Shown: in pieces, positions 36,393 through 46,816 of the stretch
How the letters are laid out: every line of letters starts with the position of its first letter
Numbering within the stretch: the first letter of the stretch is position 1
NCBI RefSeq assembly: GCF_009870125.1
Contig: NC_046681.1
Span: forward strand, 27,550,001 to 27,614,000
From: Drosophila pseudoobscura
Taxonomy: Eukaryota; Arthropoda; Insecta; Diptera; Drosophilidae
Direction: 5' to 3'
DNA length: 64,000 bases
Program-made: the position numbers and the translations under genes
The notes under the pieces: model-generated
Database searches by the model: none
What the model saw: the letters and a program-made list of their open reading frames with translations, nothing else
What the model was told of the DNA's origin: nothing

Positions 36393-36409
36393 CCCCCCCC
36401 CCCCCCCCC
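36393..36409 (+). repeat. Poly-C tract (C17)
   Basis: Seventeen consecutive C residues, G-rich on the minus strand. Likely polymorphic. Confidence 0.9.
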
Positions 36410-39400
36410 GCCGTAAGCCCCCCACTCGCCTTAATCAATTCCTGTTGGGAAACGCCTTCGGTCCCTTTTTTTGTACAAGTGCACAACGAGGAGAATCATC
36501 TGCCTTTTGGGGATCTCCTGCATCGCCGAGATTGATTTGTGCTGGTTGACCCGCTCCAGCCGGCTGTAGTCCTTGTTTGGCCTTTGATTAAATTAAATTT
36601 CATGGGACATATGTACACACAGCCCCAAAGATATTCGGACCAGTCTCTTTTTTATCCCTTTTTCCGGCAGGGGTATCCGTGGGTATCCTGCCATTGAAGG
36701 AAAAGTTTAGAAAAATTGAGCGTAATTTGCAGCAAATCCATCGTGTAATTTGTTTGTCAACAAATTGGGCTCGGCCTAGGGATCGACCTCTCCCAAACGA
36801 GTGTGTAAATGTTGCACATTTAACATTTCTCCCCCAAAAGAAATTCTCTTTTTTTTCCAGTTTATTTTCCTTTTCTTTTCTTTGGGTTGACATTGTCTAA
36901 TGAGTTAATTAGGCTGCCGATGCCCATGGCGATGCCGCTGCCGATGCGGGTAGGTGAGCACATTCGGACCTCATCAGCAGGCCCATTTATCTGCCGGCCT
37001 GGGGTCCTTAATGCCGGACTTTGAAGATGGATAAGGAAGAGATTGTGATGACTGAGGATATGGTAAGTGCCTTGGCGTTTAGCCTGAGGTGGGGTCTGTC
37101 ATATACTTTGATTTGCTGAAGGGAATCTTGGCATCTAGGAATTTTTTGTAGAGGGAAATGGAAGGAGAAAGAAATAAATTATAAGGATTTAAAGGAAAGA
37201 AGAGAATGTTTGATGGTTTGCTAAGACATCGCCATTTGTTTGAGAAATAAGTCCTCCAAGAGTACTCCTTGGGTCTCCGCTCCAGAGGTCTTTCCATATG
37301 CCATCTGCATACAGTCGTATCTCTCAACAATAGTTGGAATTATCGTCTTATATTTCCCCCCTTTTGTCCCCTATCTCCCTTTGAAAACATATGCCAATAC
37401 TTACCCTCTAAGAGAGTCCCCTCCTGGCACTAAATATAATTGAATTTTCTCCATTGTTCCGCTGCTGATATTCCGGGAAAACTATGGATCTGGGGCAACG
37501 GTTTTGATTTATCAAAGTTTTAAGCCGCTTAATGGCCTCCGACCACAGTTCCAAAGGCGATAATTCCTCGACGGCCTCGATGGCCTCGATTCCCCCCAAA
37601 AATTCACTCTCTTCGCATTAATGTTGAATGTCCTTTGGGCCGGGACATGCTCCACTCGATGCTCGATGCAAAACCGCAATAATTTCTGTGGCCTTTCGTT
37701 CGAGCAACATTTATTTTTAGTTTCGGTCTCCGGCAGAACTAGCCGCAAGAGGACGCTGCGAAGAGATGTGGTTGGCAGGGCTGTCAATGGCCGGAAAGGA
37801 CTCGAAGGACGTATGGACGAGACAAAGGCAAATTGAAATGAATGCGTGCGGCAAAAGTTTTGGGGCAGGCACCAGGACTCAGGACTCAGGACTCTTCAAG
37901 TGCAACACAAATGACAAAACCAATGAAATAATCCTTTGCCTTCACTTGGGTCCGAGACTCCTTTGTCCTGCCACATGCTTAGGAGCAAGGATGTAAGGAT
38001 GTAAGGATGTGCTGCTGCTGCAAGCGAAGAAACTTTTGCGGTTCAATTTGAAAAGGAAGCTGGTGGCCCTTAAGGACACCCAGGACACCCACACACACAC
38101 ACACACACACACATTCCCGACTGGGAAGGATGAATAAAATTTTAATTAAACTAATGAAAATGTACAGGACACGCATAACTTTCGGATGTGGAACAGGAAA
38201 TGTTCTTCGCCTTAATTTGTTCCTGGCTGGTATCCTTTTTTTTCGTTGGGGAGGGGGGGGGAGGGGTTTACCATTAAAAATTAACTGGCGGAATAATCGA
38301 AACTGTTAAAACGTTAATTTAACACTTAAACGAGACAAGCCAAACCGCAGGACAGCTCGTAACAGTTAACAGTTAACTGGAACTGAAACTGGAACCGCTG
38401 CAAACGGCAACTGTCACTGTCTATCGGTGGTTCTACACAGCACCCCAGCCTCCACCCTCCACCCTTCACCCTCCACCCTGTGCCTCTGTGTGTGCGGCAT
38501 TCCAATTGGCAGCTCCTCTGTGTGTCACATTTAATGCAAGAACGGAATTCCATTAAGCGGCAACCGCAGCGCTGCTGACGCCGCTGCCACAGACCAAACC
38601 AACCCGAAACCGAACTGAAACCAGCCTCAATCCAACCAGCGCCAGCCCCAGCCCCCACCCGCCAATCCACAACCCTCTCCGCGTGCCACCAGAGAGGAAA
38701 CGCATTTGTGGTGCCAAATAAACACGCGTCTACGTATGGCGCAGGACCCCTAGAGATGGTCGAGTGACGGCAGCAAATTGTAGTCCCAAAAAAAGATATA
38801 TATATGTACATAAATCTTTTAAAAAAACTTACATTTTGTAACCCTTTGCTTGGGGAAGTAGATCTTCTTCACGAGTGCGGTGGAGCACTTTTCTCTGGAC
38901 TGTATCGTCATCCCTTTTTTCGGTATTTTTTGCAGTTTTGTATCTGAAAAATATTACGTTAAGAGCTTTTTAAAACAGTTCTTAGCTGCTGAATAAACCT
39001 ATAAATATTTTCAATGAGAGAGGCTTTAGATTGTAGAATTTTAAATATCTATAATTAAATGAATCAATAATTATTGATTATAATTAGATCGTTTAAAGAC
39101 CATTTTTCGTTTAAAAAATTGTATAAAATAATGCAATAAAATCACGCTTATAAAAATAAGCCAATTTTATAGAAAATTGATTAATCTATGGGATACAATT
39201 ATATTTCTTTTGAAAACAGCAGGAAACTGTAAAGTTAGGCAGTGTATCTATATCATCATAGTCTTATTATATCTCTTGTTTATCTAAAGATAGTAAAAGC
39301 GATGGAGGGTAGGCGGCATGTCTAGGTATATATTTATCACTATAAATGGTGATATATTGCCTTATTACAGATCTTTACCCATAATCTCTGCATTCCCCGA

Positions 39401-39641
39401 AGCAAATACAAGTTCAAATCCTATCCCATCGAATCTGTTCCTCTTCGTGTCACGAACCAGCAACAGCTCCCTTGTCCACCAGCAGCACTCTCACGAAGAG
39501 ACGCCACGAAGTACTCTGCGTGCCCCCAGCTCCGTGGCGGACTGACTGCAGAGCCCCCATTCCCATGACTCCAGCCTGCCGGAACACGCAGCATATTGCA
39601 GATGTTAAAACACAAAGCTCCAGCTGATGGGGAAGTGGGTG

Positions 39642-39669
39642 CAGGGTGCAGGGTGCAGGGTGCAGGGTG
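39642..39669 (+). repeat. GGGTGCA heptamer array
   Basis: About four tandem GGGTGCA units, ending in GGGTGGGG. Confidence 0.8.
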
Positions 39670-39829
39670 GGGCAAAGAATCACAGCGATTCCCCCCGCCC
39701 CTCTGCCCACCCACACATGTGGCTTACAATCCCACTATATATGGATGTGTCTGTATGTGTTTGTGTGTGGTGCCGGGGAGGGTGTGCTGTGGTGGCACAT
39801 AAATTGCAATCGGAATATCAAATTGGCAG

Positions 39830-39959
39830 GAGGTTGGAGGACCACGAACAGGAGTACTGGGCGCTGAAGCAGGAGCCACTGCCACAGCCAAAGCCAGAGA
39901 CAGAGGACGAGGACGAGCATGAGGACTCTCGTTTGCTTCTCCTGGTCTCTCGTTCGTGA
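39830..39959 (+). CDS. Possible terminal coding exon of an unidentified gene
   Basis: Just after a GGCAG that could be an acceptor (ending 39829), one frame shows strongly fly-like codon choice. It gives R-L-E-D-H-E-Q-E-Y-W-A-L-K-Q-E-P, a Pro/Gln linker, an acidic run (ETEDEDEHED), and an end of SRLLLLVSRS before a TGA at 39957-39959. AATAAA follows at 39972-39977, only 13 nt after the stop. No matching upstream exon was found, the polypyrimidine tract is weak and the acidic run is low-complexity. It may be a real 3' exon of a gene spread over the gene-poor region, or chance. Confidence 0.3.
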
Positions 39960-41210
39960 TTTTATCAATTCAATAAAAACCAAATAAAATCAGCACAAAT
40001 GCAAATACCATTAATGTATTGGGTTTAACTTTGTTTTGTTTTCGATTGTTTTATTTATTTTTTTTTTGCATCCCACGCATCTCGTGTATTGTTTTCCCTG
40101 CGAAGAGGCTGAGGCCAACGGTCGCCGTCCATTTGATGCAATATTTTCATATTTATTTATTATTATACAAACACTCACACGCTCGCACTCCTTTTTTTCG
40201 GGTCCTGGCCATATTATTTACGCTCTTGTGCGTTTTTATAGTTGACTGGGGACGAAAATATGCGATGCGAAATATGCGAGTTATGGGCTTGAAAATAATT
40301 TAAAGATATCGCAGGGAGAATTAATGCACGAAAAATGATAATGCAAATGGAATACACGTACTTTTCAAGGGTTGAAGGGGATTCATACCAGATGTAGAGA
40401 GAGATTAATGGGCTCTGGTGATATTCAAATGCTCAATTCAATAATGTGGAATATTCAGTCTCCTGCTAGAGCTTAAAGGGTACACAAGATACATCTGTAT
40501 CTACCAAAATATGTAGATTTTTCACTATTTCCAGACTTCAAATAATAACAAGAGGTTTTTTCTGTCACTGAAATTGAAAGTGGTATTAATCAGATGTGCG
40601 ATGAAACATGGTTCCTTGCTCTGTTTAGTCTGTTACTAGTGATCCACCAATAGAGGGGATCTGATGATCTGCAGACACTCTTCTTCACAGTCAGTCCTCC
40701 CTGTCCTAACAGAGCTCCCTTAAGAGCACACCAGAATGGGTAAAATGGGCTGTGAAGTGACTCCTAGCACATGTGGAATGCATGTAGGAATGCCCTGCAC
40801 ATTTCTTAAGCAGAATATGTTTAAGGTCCATTTGGATCAAAGTTTATGCAGGACTCAAGATATTAGAATATTACTGGTTGGTTCTGGCGGATAACAATAA
40901 ATACTATTTTTGGAACTTGTAATATTTTGTTGGCCTCTTCCCACGGCTTACGTGTGCATGTTGTGGAAATTTTAAATATGCAAAAGTGTTCTCCGAGGTC
41001 CTTTAATTCTTAATGGGATAGGAATTTCGTGAATTCAATTCATATATTATTCGCTTAGTTTTAAGTTTTTTTTTGCTCAAATCTCCAACCGTGCGATGCT
41101 CTGCTGCCGTTCTCAATCGCTGCGCTGCCAGCGTTGGACTCTGCTGCTGGCAGCAGCTCTGCTTTCATTCCTAGAGCAGCATGGAATCAACGGAGAAAAG
41201 TTGGGTTTCC

Positions 41211-41259
41211 AATTCTGTTTTTACACGGTAGATTGGTTTCAGAAAAAACCGTGTAAAAA
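41211..41259 (+). repeat. Terminal repeat with hairpin, left end of Tigger-like element
   Basis: AATTCTGTTTTTACACGGTA at 41211-41230 is the inverse of ACCGTATAAAAACAGAATT at 42834-42852 and of the end at 43085. It is followed by its own inverted partner ACCGTGTAAAAA (41248-41259), so this end could fold into a 12-bp stem with a loop of about 17 nt. Confidence 0.7.
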
Positions 41260-41536
41260 AAGACATTGATCGTATGAAAATGGGGTATTAAAACCTATTA
41301 AAATTAGGGAGAAAAAAGGATTTTTTAAGAAAAAGTATTCATACTTATTTTATTAAATCAGATCTATTAACATAATTATTAAAGAAACAAAAGATATGCT
41401 GTCCATGCTTAAATAAATGCTATCAAAATTAGATATGACAATTTCAGGACCTAAAAACAATAGTGTCTGTATTAAAACAACTTTGTTGCTAACAAAACAA
41501 AAGGGTTATTAAATTTTTAAGCTACAAATTATAATC

Positions 41537-42388
41537 CTAAACATAATCGTCATCATCATCAGTTAATCGACTTCGCTTGCTTCGAATGCCTATAGGATCA
41601 CTATCACTATCATCGTTGGAATAGTCCTGCACAGGACTTTCTCCTGCTCGATCGGCGTCTACATTGTGAACAGTGAACTCTGCTATGTGCCGTTGTTGGC
41701 CAATTGTTTCCACCTCTTCGTATAGTTCTCTGTAACGACCCAAACAGGAGCCCAGCTCGCGGTGGAGCTGTGCAGCCCGTTCGAAATCGGGATCGTCTGT
41801 GACGAAATGGTATCCCAATTTAGTTGTAAGTTCAAGTCCATCGGCAATTATTTTCTGAAGTTTTATGGGAAATTCTATGGAACTTGCGGCTTTCTGTTCC
41901 TCAGAGGCAATTCCGCCCTTGATTTTGATGGTCTGAAGCGCATGCCTTTGGAGGAATCCCGTCAACCATCCTGTGCTGGCAGAAAATAGGTAGGTCTTCT
42001 CATGAGTGGATTGTGTAGAGGTGGACGGTTGTTCGTCCTTTATCATTTTATAGAACCTCAATGCCTGCTCTTTGATATCGTTTCCGTCTACGGAGATCCG
42101 TTTCTTTGCATTGTTCTCGAGCCATATTACGAGTGCCTTTTCCATTTTTTCTTTGGTGGCATCTCTGGTGTACGATGAAAACTTGGCCGATAGTTCCGTT
42201 CCAGAAATCACCGATTGCCGAATGGAATTCTCATTTCTTTTTATAGTTCTTATGGTGGCTTCGTTTAGGCCGTATATTTTACCCAGAAATGTGGAGCCTT
42301 CTCCATTGCGAAGGCGATCTAAAATTTCAATTTTGGTTCCCAAAGAAATGGCTTTGCGTTTTAGTTTTTTATTTCTAGTTTTCGGCAT
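41537..42388 (-). CDS. Tigger/CENP-B-type DNA-binding protein lacking DDE domain
   Basis: An intact 283-residue ORF. Residues 8-60 form a Psq-type helix-turn-helix (KRKAISLGTKIEILDRL... to TIRTIKRNE). Residues about 82-150 match the CENP-B/Tc5-type second HTH (KALVIWLENNAKKRIS.. SASTGWLTGFLQRH). After EFPIKLQKIIADG a Tigger transposase would enter its DDE nuclease of roughly 200 residues. Here the chain goes straight into what resembles the family's C-terminal tail (FERAAQLHRELG..LGRYRELYEEVE). The end is acidic with a basic nuclear signal (RSKRSRL) and DDDDDYV. It should bind DNA in the nucleus but cannot transpose. It lies between inverted repeats, so it is an internally deleted transposon product, a possible repressor, or the start of a domesticated gene. 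The minus-strand leader has a GTAAGCC donor-like site near 42450-42460, so an upstream exon is possible. Confidence 0.75.
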   Translation of the reverse strand: MPKTRNKKLKRKAISLGTKIEILDRLRNGEGSTFLGKIYGLNEATIRTIKRNENSIRQSVISGTELSAKFSSYTRDATKEKMEKALVIWLENNAKKRISVDGNDIKEQALRFYKMIKDEQPSTSTQSTHEKTYLFSASTGWLTGFLQRHALQTIKIKGGIASEEQKAASSIEFPIKLQKIIADGLELTTKLGYHFVTDDPDFERAAQLHRELGSCLGRYRELYEEVETIGQQRHIAEFTVHNVDADRAGESPVQDYSNDDSDSDPIGIRSKRSRLTDDDDDYV

Positions 42389-42646
42389 TTTGTTCTATTA
42401 AATATTTAACAAAATTACAAAAATATAAATACTATAATATGTATTTCTTGGCTTACCTTTTATGCGTTAGTGCCTTAAAATTGGAATAATTTCTGTGTCC
42501 AACTCGTCCGACTGCATTGAGTGTTCACCAGATACTAACGCATTTTTATTGCAAAGAGAGAATTCTCTTAAATTTCCACAAAAAGGGAATTGCACACAAA
42601 CTTTGCAATTACTCTCAACTGTAAATATGCGTGTATGTGTGGATAT

Positions 42647-43090
42647 AGACAAAAAACGAAAGAGAAAGCAATCTGTACGTATTCTCTTTATGCTCTTTCT
42701 GGTTTTCTTTTGCTGTCCAGCTGTTTGTGAGTGGTATGTGTTTTTTTTTTTTGATAAATGGGACAAAATCGTGTACAAAAATTTTAAATTTGCGTTATTC
42801 CAACCGTGTTAAATCATAACCGTGTAAAAATAGACCGTATAAAAACAGAATTAGGTGTAGACACAAAAAACGAAAGAGAAACAGATATCGTCTGTATGTA
42901 TTCTCTTCACGCTCTCTCTTGTTTTCGTTTTTTTTTCCAGCTGCTTGTGGGCTGCGTGTGTTCTTATGTATGTATTTATTTTGCGTTATTTTGAATCGTG
43001 CTAAATGCCACAAAATCGTGTATAAAAAATTATTATTTTTGTTACTTTCAGACCGTGTAAAAATAGACGTTTAAAAACAGAATTATGTAT
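42647..43090 (-). repeat. Tandem duplication of the Tigger-like element's end (2 x ~220 bp)
   Basis: Units 42647-42860 and 42861-43090 share, in order: ACAAAAAACGAAAGAGAAA, CTGTA.GTATTCTCTT, a CAGCTG..TGTG block, a TTTGCGTTATT/CAAAATCGTGTA block, ACCGTGTAAAAATAGAC, and TAAAAACAGAATTA. They are diverged (indels, perhaps 75% alike), so the duplication is old. Confidence 0.7.
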
Positions 43091-43099
43091 ACGTGTCTC

Positions 43100-46000
43100 T
43101 ATTGCTTCACACGATGTTCCGTATTTGCTGAGAGCAAGAGCGCGAGTGAGAGTGCGAGAGAGAGGCTTCAATCGCAATGCACGGCAGCGGACTTAATGCT
43201 GTTTGCAGCTGCGAGAGCGAAGCAATTGAGAGAGAGCATATGCATGGCGTGAGAGCAGCAAAACGAAGATCAGATAAGACAAATGCGACGGCACAGCGGA
43301 CCAGGCGAAGTCCCAGAAGAAGAGCGCAGACAGGTACAAACAAAACATACATATGTATGGATGTGTGTATGTATGTAGATATGAGCATACCCAACAAACC
43401 AAATGCTCACAAATTAAATCGCCTGCGAGTCAAATGCGAGACTTAATGGAGTTTGCGAGACTTTGGCGATATCTTTCGAGAGATTTGCGAGCTTTTTGCG
43501 ATACAAAAAGTAAGAATTCTGCGAGAATCTCGCAAAGGGCACGTTTACCCACCAGATTTCCTTAAGGATTGATACTATTTAAACGAAAATTAAATGGTCT
43601 TTTTAGTGAATGGTTAGACAAATTCATTGGAAAAATCTTTGGATTGATAGCCATTGATGTATTATTCATTATTTTCCATCTTTGTTTCCATAACCAAATA
43701 AATATTCCTACTTTCAATGCCCGTACGAATGAGTTTTTCCGTCCCAATATTCTTATAATTATTACAACAATAAATTACTATTTTCCAGCAAAAGATTTTC
43801 CATCTTTCAGGCACCTGACCTGGAGCCCTCCCTCCCCCCTCCCATTAAACGGCAATCAGTGGAAACTAATTTGCTTTTTTCCCCCCCTCCACGAAATAGC
43901 AACAGCAGCTGCTCCTCAGCCTCATCCTGAATCTCATCGGAGGCCAAAAGAAAAATGAAGCCCCATGAAGCCTAATGAAGTTTTGGCGTGTGTGCCCCAC
44001 GCCACGCCACGCCACGCCACGCCACCCACTTGGTGGCCTCACCTTTCGACGCGCAGTGCCTTGGACTGACTGCCAAGAGCACAATTCAATTATTGTTTTA
44101 TAATTAATATTTTGCACATCAAAATCGCATCAGCGGCAGCTGGGAAGCTGCCTCTAATTTCCACGCACTCATGGGCACAGCGCACGCAAGGCCTTGGGTG
44201 GAGGAGGAGGAGGAGGAGGGGGAGGAGGAGGTGGGAAAAATCCTAGAATGTTGCGTGTGGCACACAAGACAACAACAAGGAAAAACAGAGATTAATTGGA
44301 GAGGGGAAAATGTGCTCTAGTCGGGGATAAATTAGTTGTAAGCAGGATCGTTAATGAGTGCTTCGAGGGGGCAAAGGAATGCTATCCAATCTCTATCCCC
44401 AATGTTCTATATATTCAATTTTAAATATAATAAAATTTCAAATATGTTCCCGGACCTTGGCATTGCCCTAAAAATCAGATTAAAAAGCAATCTGCCATGT
44501 AGTTATTACTTTCTATATGGCAGGCATCCGATGTGGTCCCATGTGGACACCATATCATGGTCTGTCCGGAGATTTTTGCAACTTTTATGCAAATCGCTTG
44601 GAATCTGCATTTAAACTCAATTAAAAGCAAAATATTTACTCGATAGCCCCAAAGATTAATAACTTTTTAAGGACCAGAGCCAGAGATACTTCTACTTCTA
44701 GTCGGGCAGAAAAAGATTAATCTCGTTAAACGTTGAGGCGTGCCAGGCGGGGCAGGCGGGGCTGCATCTGGGGCTAGAAACTTTGCGTGCTGCCCCACGC
44801 CCCTTCCTGGCCGCCTCTGGGAGTGGCTCGCACATACATACATATATAATTATTCCTCGACCATGGCCCTGGCCATGGCGACTCCTGTGCTGCTGCAGCT
44901 GATGGCGTCAACTCCCAGAAGTATACTTAATTATATTGTCGTAACTTTAAATGTCATTTGGCCATTGTCTGCGACACATGCGAGCGGCAGGCGGTCGGTG
45001 TGGCCCGATGCACTGCGAGAAGCTCTGAGGCAAGCAGAGAGCCTCTTCCTGGCACATCTCTTCGGAATCTCTCCCAGTGTAGAGAGAACGAGGGGGAGAC
45101 CAGGACTGGGACAAATCAGCTGCCGTACGTGGCCTGGCAGACAACAACATTGAGATTCATGTGGCAGAGTCACAGAGTCATGCCAGTTAGTCCAGCGCGT
45201 GCCGTGCCTCCGACTCCAAGGCCCAGCAGTGGCCTGCCAGAGTCCTGGTCCTGCCACACAAGAGGGGGTCAAGAAACTTGAAATCTCAACATGCGTTTGC
45301 CTCATGATATTTGCCAGCATCCGTTTCCGGCTCTACATCCCTCCCCCCCCATTTGTTAGCTGTAAATATGCTGGGCAAAAGATAATGCGGCACAGCTGTA
45401 AAATATGACGCCATGGACTCGTTTGCTTTGCCACTGACTGCATCTGACTCTGACTCTGCCACTGACTCTGCTTCTGCTTCTGCCTTTGTTTCTGCTTTTG
45501 ACAATGCCTTTAAATACTCATTATTATTTCTCTCATGCAATTGAATTTCCAGCCAACCGATGAGCGGTGGGAAAAACCAACCTGACCAGTTCTGCTACTG
45601 TTCATCGGGCCAAGATCTCACGATGCGAATAATGCAATAAAATAATACAGCAAATTCTCGCCGATTTAATTGCCGGGCTGTCAAAGCGAGAGATGATCCC
45701 AACAGCCGATGATTGGAGAGCTTGAAAGTCAATCAATTGGGATTCGATGAGGATTATTAACCATCAAAGGGGACCCAGAAGATACCCTATCTTAAAAGGC
45801 GGAGTAAATTATGCCACATCTGTCGATGAAAGAATCGGATAATGATATTTGGATCATAAAAACAATATTTTGTGAAATACGAAAGATTTAATATATTATT
45901 TTGATGGCAGTAGCAATTTTAGAAGATATTTCGTTAGGACTCCCAAAAGCTAATGTGAATGAAAAATGATCTATAAAGTGAGTGTAAAGTAAATTATATA
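43100..46000. other. Non-coding DNA with short repeats
   Basis: It contains a cluster of GCGAG words (43120-43550), a GCCAC pentamer array (44001-44025), a GGAGGA tract (44200-44231) and CTCTGA/CTGACT tracts near 45435-45475. Nothing here meets the standard for a gene. Confidence 0.5.
44001..44025 (+). repeat. GCCAC pentanucleotide array (x5)
   Basis: Five perfect tandem GCCAC units, with imperfect units at both ends. Confidence 0.9.
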
Positions 46001-46029
46001 TAAAATATATAGTAAAAATTTTAACTTAT

Positions 46030-46300
46030 TAGTTGCCACAGTATGATTTCATTTGGAAGCCTGAATTTAATGTTTCAGAAACAGGTTTGAATGTGGATCC
46101 AAGCCGATAATGTTTATTCTGGTGTCTCAATTTCAGTTATTTCAACTTTACCCGACTCTTGTTTCAATTTAAGCGCAAGACGTTGGGGGAATTCCTAGTC
46201 CAAAGCACCAATCAGCACTTTCGAATGAGCGGAATATGCAATATTTGCCTCGTAATCGAATGACAGACGCAAACGAAGCGGAGATCAATTCCCAATGCAC
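46030..46300 (-). repeat. Dispersed repeat copy 7 (core 46208-46243)
   Basis: On the minus strand: CTCCGCTTCGTTTGCGTCTG, GATTACGAGGCAAATATTGC, ATATTCCGCTCATTCGAAAG, TGCTGATTGGTGCTTTGG. Then come GAGACACCAGA, TCGGCTTGGATCCA and GGCTTCCAAATGAAATCAT, matching copies 1 and 2 over their whole length. This is one of the fullest copies, about 270 bp. Confidence 0.8.
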
Positions 46301-46816
46301 TTGTAACCATTTTCTCTCTTCTTTTCTCGTTTCATTTCGAGTTGAGATAAATTCTGACCAAAAATGACTATTCCCATTTCTCATTGAAGTGCGTTTTTGC
46401 GTGCTATTCCTTTCGAAACTGCCCCAAAAGTCACCCCAAAAGCTAATTCCAGATTTGTTGTGACTCAATGAACTACAACTGGCTTGAAGTTCGCTCCGCG
46501 GAGCATCAGCTCGTCATCATCGCTGTAAAGTACGTGATTAGAATGCTGGAGAGGCGCAGCTCCCCCTCCGGGACGGCGCCAAACATGGTCTTATATCATG
46601 GCAGGCACGCAAACAGAACGAAGCAACAAAAGTTGAATTTATATAGTTTTATCAACTAAAGCGGTCGTTGGTATTGTTGTTGTTGCTTTTTATCGCCAAG
46701 TCAAGCAAGTAGCCGGCCTCGCTCAAAAAAAAACCCAGCTCTGGGGCTATGGGGCTCTGCGATGCCAGGGAATGCCTCAGTTGTTCAGTTCCCGTTCGAC
46801 AATCGAGTGAAACGAT

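Larger units (their letters stand above)
26100..39250. other. Long gene-poor stretch
   Basis: About 13 kb in which no gene can be supported. Features are microsatellites ((AC)9 at 28382-28399, (GT)12 at 28526-28549, GT-rich 29018-29041, (AC)12 at 38090-38113), a CAG-rich tract (30917-30950), a C17 tract, and one dispersed repeat copy (35.4 kb). Open frames up to about 160 codons have simple-repeat or antisense composition. It could be intergenic, or part of a very large intron. Confidence 0.5.
41211..43085 (-). mobile_element. Tigger/pogo-related element with DDE-less ORF
   Basis: An element of about 1.6-1.9 kb bounded by inverted AATTCTGTTTTTACACGGT-type ends. The right end is present twice (42834-42852 and 43052-43085) through a tandem duplication. 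It contains one intact ORF (41537-42388, minus) with pogo/Tigger-type DNA-binding domains but no transposase catalytic domain, so it is non-autonomous. The host target-site duplication is not clear by eye. Confidence 0.6.

Noticed and set aside
39405..39440. AGTTCAAATCCT resembling a tRNA B box
   Set aside because: No A box at the right distance and no cloverleaf can be drawn. I saw no tRNA gene in the window.
44740..45153. 137-codon frame with a Met-rich hydrophobic part
   Set aside because: Mixed codon use, no promoter, splice or poly(A) context, and no family feature.
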